The notes: generated by a model from the letters alone, not told the origin. 64,000 bases of DNA from Cordilura impudica (GCA_963682025.1 OY821517.1:332673144-332737143); one strand, 5' to 3'. Counted from the first letter of the stretch, positions 10,811 to 22,689 are shown. A program made the numbers and translations.

Positions 10811-10984
10811 TATTTTTTAAAAAACTAAAAAAAGTACAAAGTGTTCAAAAAAAAAAAAAAAATAATAATATAAAGAGCGTATAGAAGTACATTTCGGATA
10901 ACAGATTCAAGTAGACAATTTTGATTCTTCTGAACCAGTCTTTCAGAAGTTGCTTTGTTTTTTATAATTTTGATTTTTATATTT

Positions 10985-13115
10985 TCGAAGAGTTGTTCTA
11001 CTATAATAGGAACAACTTTGCTAGATATAATAAATAAATCACTACGAACAGGAGTATTGTCTGATAATTGGAAAGCATCTATGATAACACAATTGCAAAA
11101 CCAACTAAATGTGAAGAATTTCGTCCAATAAACACACTAAAGACATGCGAAAAAATATTCGATACAAATAATTTAGTATCCAAACACCAATAGGGATTTA
11201 GGAAGAATTTTTAATTCGAAACATCAGGTAATTACCTAATAAAAAGATGGAAAAAATTAGAGAAATAAATAAAAAATCATTTCAATATTTTTAGATTTTA
11301 AACGAGCATTCGAAACGATAGATAGAACCATACTACTTACAAAAATTATATGAATTCGGCAACCAGGACATAGAACTAAAATGGTTTAAAACATACCTAA
11401 CAAAGAGAAAACAAATCACGAAACTAAATAATATTAAATCTAATATAAGAAATAATGATTATGGAATACGGCAAGGATCAACATTAGGAGCATTATTATT
11501 TATCATATACATAAATGATATGCCAAACATAATGGATAATTGTGAAATAATATTGTATGTAGATGACACACTAATTTTTACTGAAGCAGATTTAGATAGT
11601 CAATGCTATGACAATCCAAATCAAGACATGGAAAATGTTAATGAGTGGCTAAAAATGAACAAACTAAAACTAAACAAAAATAATGGAATTACTGCTAATA
11701 GCAACATAATTTTAAAAATAAATGATAAAATAATTGAAAGGGTAGATCAAATTGAATATTTGGGATTCGTAATTGACAAAGACTTGCAAATCACATCGAT
11801 TATATTTTTTAATTTCCTCAAACGGTTAAGAAAACAAATATCGATACTAATAGCAATTAATACATAGAATACAATGATCAAACCTAATTTCAAATTCGTG
11901 TCAACAATAATATGCTCATACTGCACAATAAATCATATTGAAAGACTACAAAACTTTCAAAATAAATTAGTGCGTGTCATATTAAAATGTAACCGGTACA
12001 CATCAATTAATTTCATGTTAGAATCACTTAAATGGCTGACTATAGAACAAAGGCTCATATTGAACAGAAAAAATTTTATTAAAAAAATAAAAATCGTAAA
12101 AGCTCCAGAATATTTAACGGAACAAAAAGTATACGTAAAAGAGGCACAACCATACAAGCAAAGAAATATGGAAAATTTTAGACTTCAGAGGGCCTCTAGA
12201 ACTGCAATGCAACGCTCGCTGTTCTACAAAGGATTACAGTTATACAACACATTACCAAGCCACACAAAAACGGAACGTAATATAAATATATTTAACCCTT
12301 TAACGACCAAACCTAAACTGCTGGAAAACTTTTATTTTTTTTGTGGATTCGTATTGACGTATTCGTATTAAACAAAAGTGTCGTCAAAAATATTTTTTTT
12401 AAATTCCTTCAAGGAAAAAATCCATGGGCCATATATATCCCATTAGTCGTCAACGGTCAAAATTAGCAACTAATTAACTCCGCTCAAAGCAAGTCAGTGA
12501 TTTGTGTTATTTATTTTTTACATAAATAACTGTAGCTTTGGTTTTGTATTTGTTGTAAATTTTTAAATATAGATCACAGAGAATCGATCTACTTTTTTAG
12601 TTTGTACTAAAAATCGAAAAGAAATCTTTTTCTAAGTCTTTTTATTTATAGTTTAATTAATTGTTGATTTAATATTATTAAATTTTTTAATTTAATAAAA
12701 ATATAAAATATTTTTTTTACCCGTACTGAATTTTGCTGAATAATAAACCGATTCCAAATATTTTGGTGTTTCTGAAAACCATAAATACTGGTCCATGTTA
12801 TATCAAAATTTTAATGTTTTCGGTTCAATAACGTCCGAATTAATGACATCCAAATATCATTAAAAAAAAAAACACAATTTTCAGACTTTGGGGCACCGTC
12901 TTAGGTCCTGAGATTACATGAGCCATTTTTTTGGTATGATCTGAAAGCTAAAACTATCCTCTGTCGACTCAAGTTAGCTTTTAAAAAATCGGTTGGAAAA
13001 TGTGGAAAATATAAGAAAAAATAAAAATGGCACTTATATGTCCCATTGGTCGTGAAAGGGTTAATAGACATATTGTATGCTTTGTAAAGAATAATAATTT
13101 ATAATAGACCTAGAA
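10985..13115 (+). pseudogene. non-LTR retrotransposon reverse transcriptase, decayed and interrupted
   Basis: Broken + strand frames give, in order, PTKCEEFRPINTLKTCEKIF (fingers), LDFKRAFETIDR (motif A), YGIRQGSTLGALLFIIYIND (motif B), LYVDDTLIFTEA (motif C, YVDD) near 11553, and the thumb. A downstream C-terminal part runs RLQNFQNKLVRVILKCNRY to ERNINIF. The frame is cut at 12295 by a 765-bp TTAA-flanked insertion and resumes at 13065, adding about a dozen codons to its stop. Many stops and frameshifts precede 11520. Probably a jockey/CR1-like lineage; no endonuclease is visible. Confidence 0.8.
12296..13060. mobile_element. TTAA-flanked MITE (piggyBac-like ends) inside the reverse transcriptase
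   Basis: 765 bp bounded by CCCTTTAACGACC and its near-inverted partner GGTCGTGAAAGGG, with TTAA directly duplicated outside (12292-12295 and 13061-13064). TTAA duplication plus CCCTTT ends is the piggyBac signature. Removing the insert and one TTAA restores the host retrotransposon frame (NIF to NRHIV). No transposase ORF inside. Confidence 0.85.
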
Positions 13116-13222
13116 ATATGATATATATATTTTTTAAACCAGCATTACTATAGCGGTCCGTGGAAATCAGTCCTATTATTCTGATTGGATTATATTTAAA
13201 AATTGATATCGAAAACTCAATA

Positions 13223-14522
13223 ACGGGTTATAACAAAAAATCTGGACTAATTCAAAAGAACAATCAAAAGTTTAATTTCTGTTACTATTTCTTCAATATA
13301 TTTTTTTCATTTAAATAATATTAGTGCAAAAAATTTTTATTCAATGGACTTTAATAAATGGTCCATTGTCGGCCACATGACGAAGTTTTGTGTAGATGCT
13401 TGAACAAACACATTGTACGCCATTTCGTCGATTTTTTTGAGGCACCTCCGGGTGCGACGTGTCAACTGCTTGACATTTTGGACCTTCCAGCCCTTCTTGT
13501 AGACCAAGCTTTTAAGTTCGCCAAAAAAATCTTCAATTGGTCGGCACTGTGGTAAATTGGTGGGGTTTCTGTCTTTAGGAACAAATTTGATGTATTTCCT
13601 GACCAAGAAGTCTAGTGTGGATTTCGCATAATGGGAGGAGGCCTTGTCCGGCCAAAATATAAAATCATCATCCTGATAATATTTATGAATGAATGGAAGT
13701 AAAATTTTGCTTAAACATTCATTTTGATAAACTTCCTGATTTATGGCCTGCCCACTTGGCTTGAAATAAGGCTTGGAAATTCCTTTATCGGAAACAGCAA
13801 TATAAAGCATAACTTTTTGCTCGAACTTTTTTTTGTATCTATATCTTACATCGGGAGAGGTTGCAGAAATGTCATTTGTGTAAAAAACATAATTTCCTGG
13901 GATTTGTGGAGCACTAAGTGGAAAATAACTCTCGTCATCCAAAATGGTTGATTTTCCCTTGAAATTTTTGCACATCCGCCTACATTGCGATTTTACTCAT
14001 TGTATTTGCTCTTCAGTGTAAGCAGGAGACCGTTGCTTTTTTCTGGCTTCAATATGTAACGATTTTAACATTTTGCAAATATATGGCTGCGTGCATCCGA
14101 ATTTTCTAGCCGCTTCGGGCTGGCTTAACCCATCCTTATTGTTGAAAGCTGTCTTGAGCTTCTTAATGTTATTTGCAGTCATAATTATCGGGTTTCTTCC
14201 GGAACCAGACTGCCTTTCTATTTTTAAGGAACTCACAATGGAATATATAGTACTTTTTGCCACGCCCTCAGCCAGAAAATGGACACATGTGAACGACTTC
14301 CCCTTCTCTGCGTGTTTTTCGTAAAACCGTACAATGCGCTCTTGGAGGTGTTGCTGCTTTGAAGGCATTTTAAAGACTAATATAGTGCGTGCACTGTTGT
14401 GAGTTATTTGATAAAAAGATGATGCAATACTAGTTGCAATTATGCAATACCAGCGTGATTCGAAAAGGCATACTAAAACTATAAGCAATTCAAATTAGTC
14501 CAGATTTTTTGTTATAACCCGT
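13223..14522 (-). mobile_element. DD37E mariner-type transposon, complete with ends
   Basis: 1,300 bp flanked by TA dinucleotides (13221-13222 and 14523-14524). The terminal inverted repeats of about 30 bp start ACGGGTTATAACAAAAAATC on each side. It contains one minus-strand transposase frame with a single stop. Ends, length and target duplication are all as expected for an IS630/Tc1/mariner element. Confidence 0.92.
13337..14368 (-). pseudogene. DD37E mariner transposase, one nonsense codon
   Basis: Start chosen at 14368 (MPSKQQHLQERIVRFYEKHA); the longer open frame upstream lies in the terminal region. The frame of about 343 codons has one in-frame TGA (near 13994, after EEQIQ), the rest being open to 13337. 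The N-terminal paired helix-turn-helix includes LSQPEAARKFGCTQPYICKM. Catalytic motifs are ILDDESYFPL, FWPDKASSHYA and RPIEDFFGEL. I count 37 residues between the second Asp and the Glu, so DD37E. The stop replaces what is probably an Arg codon (CGA to TGA). One point mutation separates this copy from an open frame, so active relatives are likely in the genome. Confidence 0.88.
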
Positions 14523-14861
14523 TATTCGTAAAAAAGAAAATTTAAGAAATAATGATGCGATTGAGCAACAGTATTAATCATTTAACAAATTCACTTAAAG
14601 AGCTGAAATATTCTTGTAAATAACGTTTTGACGAATGGATTGTTCGTTGGAAAAAGTGTTTTCAATCAGTTGGAAAAAAAAATTTTTTGTGATTATATGA
14701 GTTTTGAGTTTTATTGTAAAATTTCCGGTACTTTTTTTAAACAAATTTTTGAAATAGATTAAGTCTTTAAAATTATTTCATAATAAATTAGCGGATAAAA
14801 AACAGTGTCCATATGGTTATATAATTTTAGTATAGTCAATTTGTTTTAAAACTAATATTTA
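14523..14861. other. no gene seen
   Basis: AT-rich intron sequence between the mariner element and the second Helitron copy, without an ORF or repeat I can recognise. Confidence 0.5.
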
Positions 14862-15198
14862 TCTATAAGGCAAGGCGATTTCTTGTGACATATTTTAGAC
14901 CTTCAATTACTAAGCGATTTTGAGAAAAAATATACCATTTGAAAGGTATTTCTTTGCAGATGTATACCATATTTAGAGATTTGTACCATCACTTTTTTTT
15001 TGGAGTAAAATTCATTTAAAGTTGTTTCTAATACATACGTAAAACACATAGCTAAGCTTCAAATAAAAAAACTATACAATGCTGTGTGTGTGTTTATTAA
15101 ATCTGTGTTGAATTGTGAAGTGGCCACAATTATTTATGAATGAAAAAATAAAATTTCCTAGAATTCGCACTCGTATTTCGTGGGCTGGGCTCTGCTAG
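14862..15198 (+). mobile_element. non-autonomous Helitron (family E), copy 2
   Basis: Starts TCTATAAGGCAAGGCGATTT and ends TCTGCTAG, again with A on the left and T on the right. The terminal hairpin has decayed (CTCGTATTTCGTG). It is shorter than copy 1 through internal deletions. Confidence 0.75.
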
Positions 15199-15289
15199 TA
15201 CAAAAAATAGGTATCGAATATTTTTTAAAAGGTTATTTTATAAAAGGTTTTATGTCCAACTAATTGAGTATAGAAAATAAGCATAAACT

Positions 15290-16145
15290 AAATTTGAGGG
15301 ACTTTACAAAGTATTCGAACCTTCTTTGGGATGTGCTACTGAAACTTGCTGTGCCACAACATCTAGTGCGGATTATACCCAAACTATACAAAGATAATAC
15401 CGCCGCAGTAAAACTGAACAATAAACAAGTCTGGTACTAGACAGTATTGTATTTTATCTCCCACACTGTTTAATGCGTATACTGCGGTAATAGTGCGAAA
15501 GGTATTGGAAGAGTGGGATGGAGGTATCCCAATTAGGGGAAGAAAAATAAACAACCTAAGATACGCTGATGATGTGGTCATAATAGCTTCTTGTCCTGAC
15601 GAACCTGAGGATATTATGAGGAGATTTCATGTATGTATGTAGCAGTAGGTATGGCCTTCAAATAATTGGACAGAAAACTAAAGTCATAATCATAGAGTTT
15701 ACAACCATCCCGAAATAACCATTTTAGCTGGATTTGGGGTCAATAATAAGCAACGTTAGCGACTGCTCTGCAGAAATCCGAAGACGGGGTTCCTTAGCCA
15801 AACCCTTGCTACAACAAAATTGTACAAATTGTAGAAAGAGGTGAATATAACAAAAAAAAAAAAACGAAACTCCGTCTAGCAGATGCCCTAATATTCCCAA
15901 TCGCCACATACGCTGTCGAAGCATGGACTATTAAGTAGGCAGAGAGAAGAAGAATATAAAACTTTGAACTGTGAGTGTACAGAAGAATTCTAAGGGTTTC
16001 CTGAACTGAATTTCGGACAAATGTCTCAATCTTGGAATAATTGAATATATAAGACAGATTGATGAAACGAATTAGCAGCTAGTATTTAAAATATTTTGGA
16101 CACATTGCTAAAAGAGAGGACATCACGGAACGATTAATCGTTGAT
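15290..16145 (+). pseudogene. RTE-like reverse transcriptase fragment, heavily decayed
   Basis: Shifting frames give VRIIPKLYKDNTAAVKLNN, then SPTLFNAYTAVIVRKVLEEW, then INNLRYADDVVIIAS (catalytic YADD near 15560). Further C-terminal pieces read LRLADALIFPIATYAVEAWT and LKYFGHIAKREDITERLIVD. This order matches the RTE/BovB-type or related LINE reverse transcriptase and its C-terminal tail. Multiple stops and frameshifts; no endonuclease seen. It is cut at 16145 by a family B element. Confidence 0.75.
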
Positions 16146-16409
16146 GGCTGTTTTTACCCGGTCTTGCCCGGGATTCAAAGGCCTTTGACTTGAAAAATGA
16201 TTCACTACGCTTAGCAGGCGCTGATTACTTAGTGCCCAATGAACAAATTCCACAAAAAGATGAACTTTCTCTCCAAAAATTTGTATGGGATTGGAGAATT
16301 TGTTCACGTTGAAAAAATTCCCCAATGTTTACGTTTTTTGGGGAGTAAATTCATTTTATATTTCAATTTAAAATTATTTGATTTTTTAATTTAGAAGTCT
16401 TTTTATAAG

Positions 16410-16985
16410 AACAAAGCCTCATATTGAACAGAAACAAATTTATTAAAAAAATAAAAATCGTAAAAGCTCCAGCATATTTAACGGAACAAAAAGTATACGT
16501 AAAAGAGGCACAACCATACAAGCAAAGAAATATTGCAAATTTTAGACTTCAGAGGGCCTCTAGAACTGCAATGCAATGCTCGTTGTTCGACAAAGGATTA
16601 CAGCTATACAACACATTGCCAGGCCACACAAAAACGGAACGTAATATAAATATATTTAACCCTTTCACGACCAAACCTAAACTGCTGGAAAACTTTTAAT
16701 TTTTTGTGGATTCATATTAACGTATTCGTATTAAACAAAAGTGTCGTCAAAAATATTTTTTTTCAAGGAAAAAATCCATGGGCCATATATATCCAATTGG
16801 TTGTCAACGGTCAAAATTAGCAACTAATTAACACCGCTCAAAGCAAGTCAGTGATTTGTGTTTTTATTTTTTATATAAATAACTGTAGCTTTGGTTTTGT
16901 ATTTGTTGTAAATTTTTAAATATAGATCACAGAGAATCGATTACTACTTTTTTAGTTTGTACTAAAAATGGAAAAGAAAATCGTT
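16410..16985 (+). pseudogene. second copy of the retrotransposon C-terminus joined to the TTAA MITE
   Basis: Nearly identical to about 12047-12625, including the exact MITE junction (ATATTTAACCCTTTCACGACC, spread over 16651-16671). The MITE is cut short at about 16985. Both ends are internal to the source, so this is a copied chunk, not an independent insertion. Its frame keeps KIVKAPAYLTEQKVYVKEAQ and QRASRTAMQ. Confidence 0.8.
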
Positions 16986-17396
16986 CCTATTGTAAAAAAC
17001 CTTTTTGTTTCACAAAAAAGTGAAATTGCTTAAAAGATTACCATAATTGATTTTATAGTTTTGAGATATTTAGAATTAATCTTTGTTTATGCATGGGTTA
17101 TCTTGAGTGTATGATGTCTAAAAGTTACGAATTTTAGTTAAGAGCCTTGCGATATACAACATTTCTGGTTTTTCGTTCTGGTGCATATATGATACCTGCT
17201 ATCGTAACAGATTATCCGCTGGATTTCTAGAAGCACTTGAGTTGATTCAGGCATTTCCGCTTCTCTTAATAAAGCTTGTCTTTTTTTTTTTTTTTTATTT
17301 ATTAAGTCTATGGTAAAACCTTACAGACTGTTAAGTATAATACAGAGAGAAAAAAAAAATATAATATATACAAATCCTTAAATCAAAAATTTGAGA

Positions 17397-20280
17397 TTAT
17401 GTATTTAAAAATAATATAATATTGCGTTTAATAATATCATCATTTAAAGAAAAATCAATTAAATTGTATAGATCATTGAAATCATGGCAAATTCTTCTAA
17501 ATGGATCAGCATCGGCAAACTTTTGACGACAGATTGGGATAAACAGTGGAGTGTAAAAACGTGTTGACCGTACCGGAACGTTCATGGAGATGTTGTCCAT
17601 AAGAAAGTTTGAGCATATGTCGCCTCGAATTAAGTTAAATAAAAACATAACATTAAGCATTGTTCTTCGGCTTTTTAAAGACGGCAGTTTTGAGAAAGTC
17701 TAATTGTATATGATGGCAGATTGACAAAACTTGGATAAGAACGTCTTAAGCAGAAAAGGAGAAATTGCTTCTGGACCGATTCAATTTTGGCACTGCGAAT
17801 ATTAGATAGTGGATCCCAAATAACAGACCCGAATTCTAAAATTGGTCTTACTAGGGAGATGTATAGTTGTTTGTTAACTGTAGGGTCATTGAATTCCTTT
17901 GCCCATCTTTTAATGAAGGCCAGTACACCACGTGCTTTAATAATTATCATCGAAATGTGTTGAACAAACTCTAATTTGGCATCTAAAAGAACACCCAGAT
18001 CCAGGATTTTATTTACTTGCTCCAACTGGTAATCTCCAAATTTGTAACAACCAAATTCACCTAATTTGTAAAGTGCATGTGTTTGCATTTTTTTAAATTT
18101 AATTCCATTAAATTTATGTGGCACCATCTATAAAAATTATTTAGATCATGTTGTAGGTGAATTTGTTCACAATAATTCTTATAGCTTAAGAAAATCTTGA
18201 CATCATCAGCATACATAAGAACATTTGAGGCTTTTATTATACTTGGTAGATCATTTATAAAAAGAGTAAATAAAATTGGTCCAAGATGACTTCCTTGAGG
18301 CACACCAGATTTAACTATAATATTCTTTGAGGTAGTATTATTAAAATAAACACGTTGATTTCTGTTGATCAAGTAAGATTTTATCCAGCTTATGCTGTTT
18401 GCTGTAAAGCCCATCAAATATAATTTTTTGAGTAAAAGATCATGATTTACTTTATCGAAAGCTTTACTGAAGTCAGTATAAATAACGTCGGTATGTAGCC
18501 CATTGACGAAACCCCGATTTACCAAAGTTGTAAGTTGTAAAATATTAGTTGAAATAGAGCACCCCTTACGAAAACCATGTTGTGAGTGTGATATTATAGA
18601 AGAAACCTGATGACAGAGATTATCCGTTAAACATTTTTCAAATAGTTTGGGAATAGCACAAAGCTTAGCTATTCCTCTATAGTTAGCTACATTCGATTTG
18701 TTTCCAGATTTAAATAAAGGAATAATATATGAATCTTTCCATAATGTAGGAAAATGCCCATGTTTAATGGATGAATTAAATAAAATGCATAATAGAACAG
18801 CCAAAGTTTGGGCGCAGTTGATTAAAATGCAGCTAGGGATACCGTCAGGTCCTCCGTTAGTTGAATTCTTGAATGTTTTTAAGTTATTTTTGATATCCGA
18901 AGTCTTTATAAAAGGAAATGAAATTGATTGATGTTCCATAACTGGAAATGGATATATGTTTGAAATGTCATATTGAACATCAGAGTAAGTTGTGCTAAAA
19001 AAATCAGCAAACATATCGCTAATAACTACATCATCACGGGATTCACGATTAAGATACTTCATTTCAGTTGGATATCCAGTAGATTTCCTTTTAGAGTTTA
19101 CAAATTTATAAAATGATTTTGGATCTCTCTTCAAATTTATTTTCATAGTTTCCATGTAATTCTTATAAAGTTTTGTATTTAGAATATTATACTCTGCACG
19201 TGTAACTGAATATTTCGTATAATCAGATAAAAGACCAGACACTTTATATTTTTTGTGTCGTTTATTTTTTAAGTTTTTAAGACTCGACAATTGTTTTGTG
19301 CTCCAAGGAGGGCCAGAGTGGTTGAAAACAGTAAACTTCGGGATGCATTCATTCATATAAAATAGAACAGTTTCGAAGAATAACTTGATCGCTGTATCGA
19401 TTGATGTGGGAGAACCAGATGTAATAGATAATAATTGGAGCCAATCAGTATTACTGAAGTAATAATTTAAATCGTTGTAATTTGCTCTTTTGAAACAAAA
19501 AACTTTTAAGTTATTTGATTTACACTTTGAAACAAATGGCAAATTCAAGTTTATTTCAATGGTAGGATGGTAACGATCTTCTGGTAAAGTAACAGGATCT
19601 GCGCGAGATAAATAGTAGTTTATTGGCTCATTAACATAAATTAAGTCTAAAATCCTTTCATGATCATTATGAACACCATTAGTTTGAAAAAGACACAAGT
19701 CCGATAAATTATTTATGAAATTATCGTTATCTTCATTTGACACCGTAGGAGTGTAGTAAAAAGAATCAATTAAAAATGTCCATGATATTAACGGCAGATT
19801 AAAGTCTCCAAAAACAAGTATAGAATCTTCAGGGTTAGCCTTTGTTACAACTGATTTTATTGATTCAAAATGTTCATTATAAATCGATTGATCAGAATCA
19901 GGAGGTATGTAGGAGCAAGTAATAAAAACTTTTTTTTGATTTAGTTTTAACATAACACCAATAATATCAATATTCGGTAAAGAATCAAGACGTATTTCTT
20001 CAGATGATAGTTGACAGGAGACAGCAATTAGAACACCACCACCAATTGTTTTAGTTTCTCTGTCAAGTCTGTAAATATGAAATTTATTACATAATATCTC
20101 AGCGTTGAAGACATTTCTTTTTAACCAGGTTTCAGTAAGAACAATAACATGATGAGAGAAATCAAAGCTGTGTTTAAACAGAGACGTTATTTTTGTGTTA
20201 ATGCCACGAACATTTTGGTAAATTATATATATTTGGTTATCATGAAGAGTAGTTAGTTTTTTGGAGCATTTAAATTTCTT
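17397..20280 (-). pseudogene. jockey-like ORF2: AP endonuclease and reverse transcriptase, frameshifted near the C-terminus
   Basis: One frame is open from about 20280 to the stop at 18061; the first ATG is only at 19953, inside the endonuclease, so the true start lies in the ORF1/ORF2 overlap. Endonuclease signs are YQNVRGINTK, VIVLTETWL, LVFGDFNLPL and the DRYHP histidine. Reverse-transcriptase blocks are NVANYRGIAKLCAIPKLFEK, HGFRKGCSIS, YTDFSKAFDKVNHD (motif A), SGVPQGSHLGPILFTLFIND (motif B) and LMYADDVKIFL (motif C). Two frameshifts, near 18070 and near 17695, move the C-terminal part (ILDLGVLLDAKLEF, RFYTPLFIPICRQKF) into other frames. The core enzyme is otherwise undamaged, indicating a young copy. 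Confidence 0.9.
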
Positions 20281-20828
20281 AGCGGAAGATGAACAGCATT
20301 TCTTGGATTTTCTTTGTATTGATATTCACGGACAAGTGTACTAACGGGCCAAAAATCAGGATTAAGTATAATATCGAAGAGATCAGCTGGGACAATAATT
20401 TTAAATGAGGTGATAGTTCTCGGTTGAGAATAATTGAACTTATACGTTGAAATCAGTGCATTCGAATCGATTTTAGATTTTATATAGAATTCTAAATCTT
20501 CAACTGAAGTTTCTGAAGCTAAGCGGGATACAAATATAGTTTTCTTTGGAGGTATAACTCTCAGCGGGTTATGTATTATTTGATTGTTATTTAAACCAGG
20601 AGCAGAAGAATTTAAAACTTGATCATAATTAAGAGGTGTAACATTTTCATGAATTATTGGTACAGTACCAGTAGCTACCTCTGTGTGAGCTGTAAATTTA
20701 GAGGACGCAGACGGTAAAGATGATGAATCGTTATCACTTGAGCTGACAGGTGCAGCACTCGAAGAATATGATCTTAGTTGATTTTTGGGCTTCAAGACGT
20801 TATTGAGTTCTCTCAGATGTTTCAGCAT
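20253..20828 (-). CDS. jockey-like ORF1 protein, probably 5'-incomplete
   Basis: A 191-codon frame overlapping the start of ORF2. A Ser-rich N-terminal half (SYSSSAAPVSSSDNDSSS) precedes a more ordered half (TIFVSRLASETSVEDLEFYI to FWPVSTLVREYQ), which resembles the RNA-binding C-terminal fold of insect LINE ORF1 proteins. The frame stays open upstream of the ATG to a TAG near 20946. Beyond it the same frame reads FNCDLHMKA, so the real N-terminus was probably longer. Role, from the family: binds element RNA in the ribonucleoprotein. Confidence 0.65.
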   Translation of the reverse strand: MLKHLRELNNVLKPKNQLRSYSSSAAPVSSSDNDSSSLPSASSKFTAHTEVATGTVPIIHENVTPLNYDQVLNSSAPGLNNNQIIHNPLRVIPPKKTIFVSRLASETSVEDLEFYIKSKIDSNALISTYKFNYSQPRTITSFKIIVPADLFDIILNPDFWPVSTLVREYQYKENPRNAVHLPLRNLNAPKN

Positions 20829-21732
20829 TTCTCGACTCAGATTGTCTAACTCGTTGAGACTCGATTCGAATTTGGATCCGATTGGGTTCTCTAGAGTTCT
20901 GTTTAGTCTAAGCCTTTTTGCATTTGAGGTAGTACGGCCTATATGCTACGCTTTCATGTGCAAGTCACAATTAAAAATAGTTCTTTTTCCACCATTTTGT
21001 CTTCCAATGTAGTTAAAAAGGCGAGATGGAAATATTTATACGAATTAACCTCATCGGAGTAATCCTACAATGGTAGTCAACCTGTATCTGTTAACCCACG
21101 AAATAAATCTGCACTAATTTTGGGGTGTTACAACTCATATAATATAAAAGGCAAGAGGGGAATATTTGTAATAGGTTGATTTACAATATTAATTTCATAA
21201 TGGTGTAAACTCAAGAGTAGTAAGTAAAGAGATTTATGCATAAAGTTTTAGGGAAGTCCATGAAAAATTAAAATATGTTAACAAACACTAAAAGCGTATA
21301 TAGAAATTTAAAAAAAGTGGGCGTGGCCGATAAAAATATATGATGACCTTGCCTGGGATATGAGAATAATGTGCAGTAAATTCGAGTGAAACCCATAAAA
21401 ATTGTAAAAAATGTGGGCGTAAAAATAGGCGTGGCCGGTAAGACAGTCTCTTGAGTATAGATCATGTGTACCAAATTTCAGAGAAATCCGTTGAAAAGTT
21501 AAAATGTGTGTATAAAAAGTGGGCGTAAAAGCAGGCATGGCCGATAAGATAAATATGGTGACCTTCCCTGGAGTCCAGAGATTGTATGTACCAAATTTCA
21601 GAGAAATCCGTTGAAAACTGCAAATTTCTATAGCGGTCAAACAAACAAACAGAAAATGAATTTTATATATATATAGATAGATTGTCTATATTTAATACTA
21701 TAGTGTAAAGGAATAAAAAAGAAATTTAAGTA

Positions 21733-22253
21733 GCTTTGTTATTAATTTTTTCACCTGTAGATATGAAAAAGTTCTTATCGGATGCTATGGATCGATGCTA
21801 TGGATCGAAAACATATAAAAACCAAATTTGAGAAAAGTCTGTGTAATGTTTTTGTTTTTTTTTTTGATAGATTTAAGTGAAGATCTGGAAGCAGCCTTAT
21901 ATAGGGGCTAGGACGAAGAACTGTCTTACAGGGTTTATTTTTGGAATACTGAATAATGGGTGTAATAAGTACACACAAACCGATATCTATACTAATTTGG
22001 ATCTTATGTAAATTTAATTCGATATCATAGGGGTCATTTGTATGGGGACTGATTTATCCAATTTCATCCTATAACCGATAAATGCTTGTATATCAAATTT
22101 CTTAAAAATATATTCATATTTGCGACCTGTAAGTTGGCTACAAGGTTTACATGGATACACAGACGATCGGTATAATAAAAGAGGGGTCTAGTTCAAATAT
22201 TTTTGGTAGTTAACATCAGCACAAACTCATTATGCCCTAACCACGTAGGGTAC
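21733..22253 (+). mobile_element. family A element, copy 2 (5'-truncated)
   Basis: Begins inside the family near ATATGAAAAAGTTCTTATCG and runs to CCACGTAGGGTACAAAAA. The palindromic head is missing and the microsatellite is reduced (ACACAGACGATCGG). Confidence 0.7.
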
Positions 22254-22689
22254 AAAAAATTGACTAATATTATTAACTTATGGACTCACACAAAGTTTCA
22301 AAGCTCTTACTATTATTACTCGAGATATACTTTGAGCACCAAAATAAAGGTAAATACCTTAGTTACTCATATTAAAAGTTTTAATAAAATGAAGAAATTA
22401 ACACAAAATCAAAAATAAATATAAATTTAAGAGTTATTTAATACTAGCTGAACTCAATAAAAAACATTAAACAAAAGTAATACAAAACAGAAATAAATGC
22501 ACTTTTTTTTAGAATGGCCAAATTTTACGCGCAAAAAAAAAAGGAAAAGACAACAGAACCTGAACACAAACTTTTTAATTTTTTTAATATATGGTTTTTA
22601 TTTTCATTTGGCCTAAACACCTCATATAGTCTTCTAGGCATCGACTCGATAAGTTTTTTTTTTTTGTTATATCGGGGGAGATTATGCTC

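Larger units (their letters stand above)
17281..21010 (-). mobile_element. jockey-like LINE, near full length, nested in family B
   Basis: Minus-strand element with ORF1, ORF2 (endonuclease plus reverse transcriptase) and a 3' poly(A) tail, seen as 16 T's at 17281-17296. It sits in the family B middle region at AATAAAGCTTGTC. The 5' limit is not defined; the open ORF1 region can be followed to about 21010. No target duplication was found by eye. Confidence 0.85.
16146..21668. mobile_element. family B element, copy 1, broken up by nested insertions
   Basis: Pieces at 16146-16404, about 16986-17280 and 21290-21668 match the uninterrupted copy at 50361-52485. The head GGCTGTTTTTACCCGGTCTT, the middle ATACAACATTTCTGGTTTTT and the tail units ACCAAATTTCAGAGAAATCC ending ATATATATAGATAG are shared. 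The gaps hold a retrotransposon/MITE fragment and a jockey LINE. The tail is built of tandem units of about 120 bp. Confidence 0.7.

Noticed and set aside
21268..21644. Three overlapping minus-strand ORFs of 60-110 codons
   Set aside because: Frames across the tandem tail of family B; the same shadows appear at 51980-52452.
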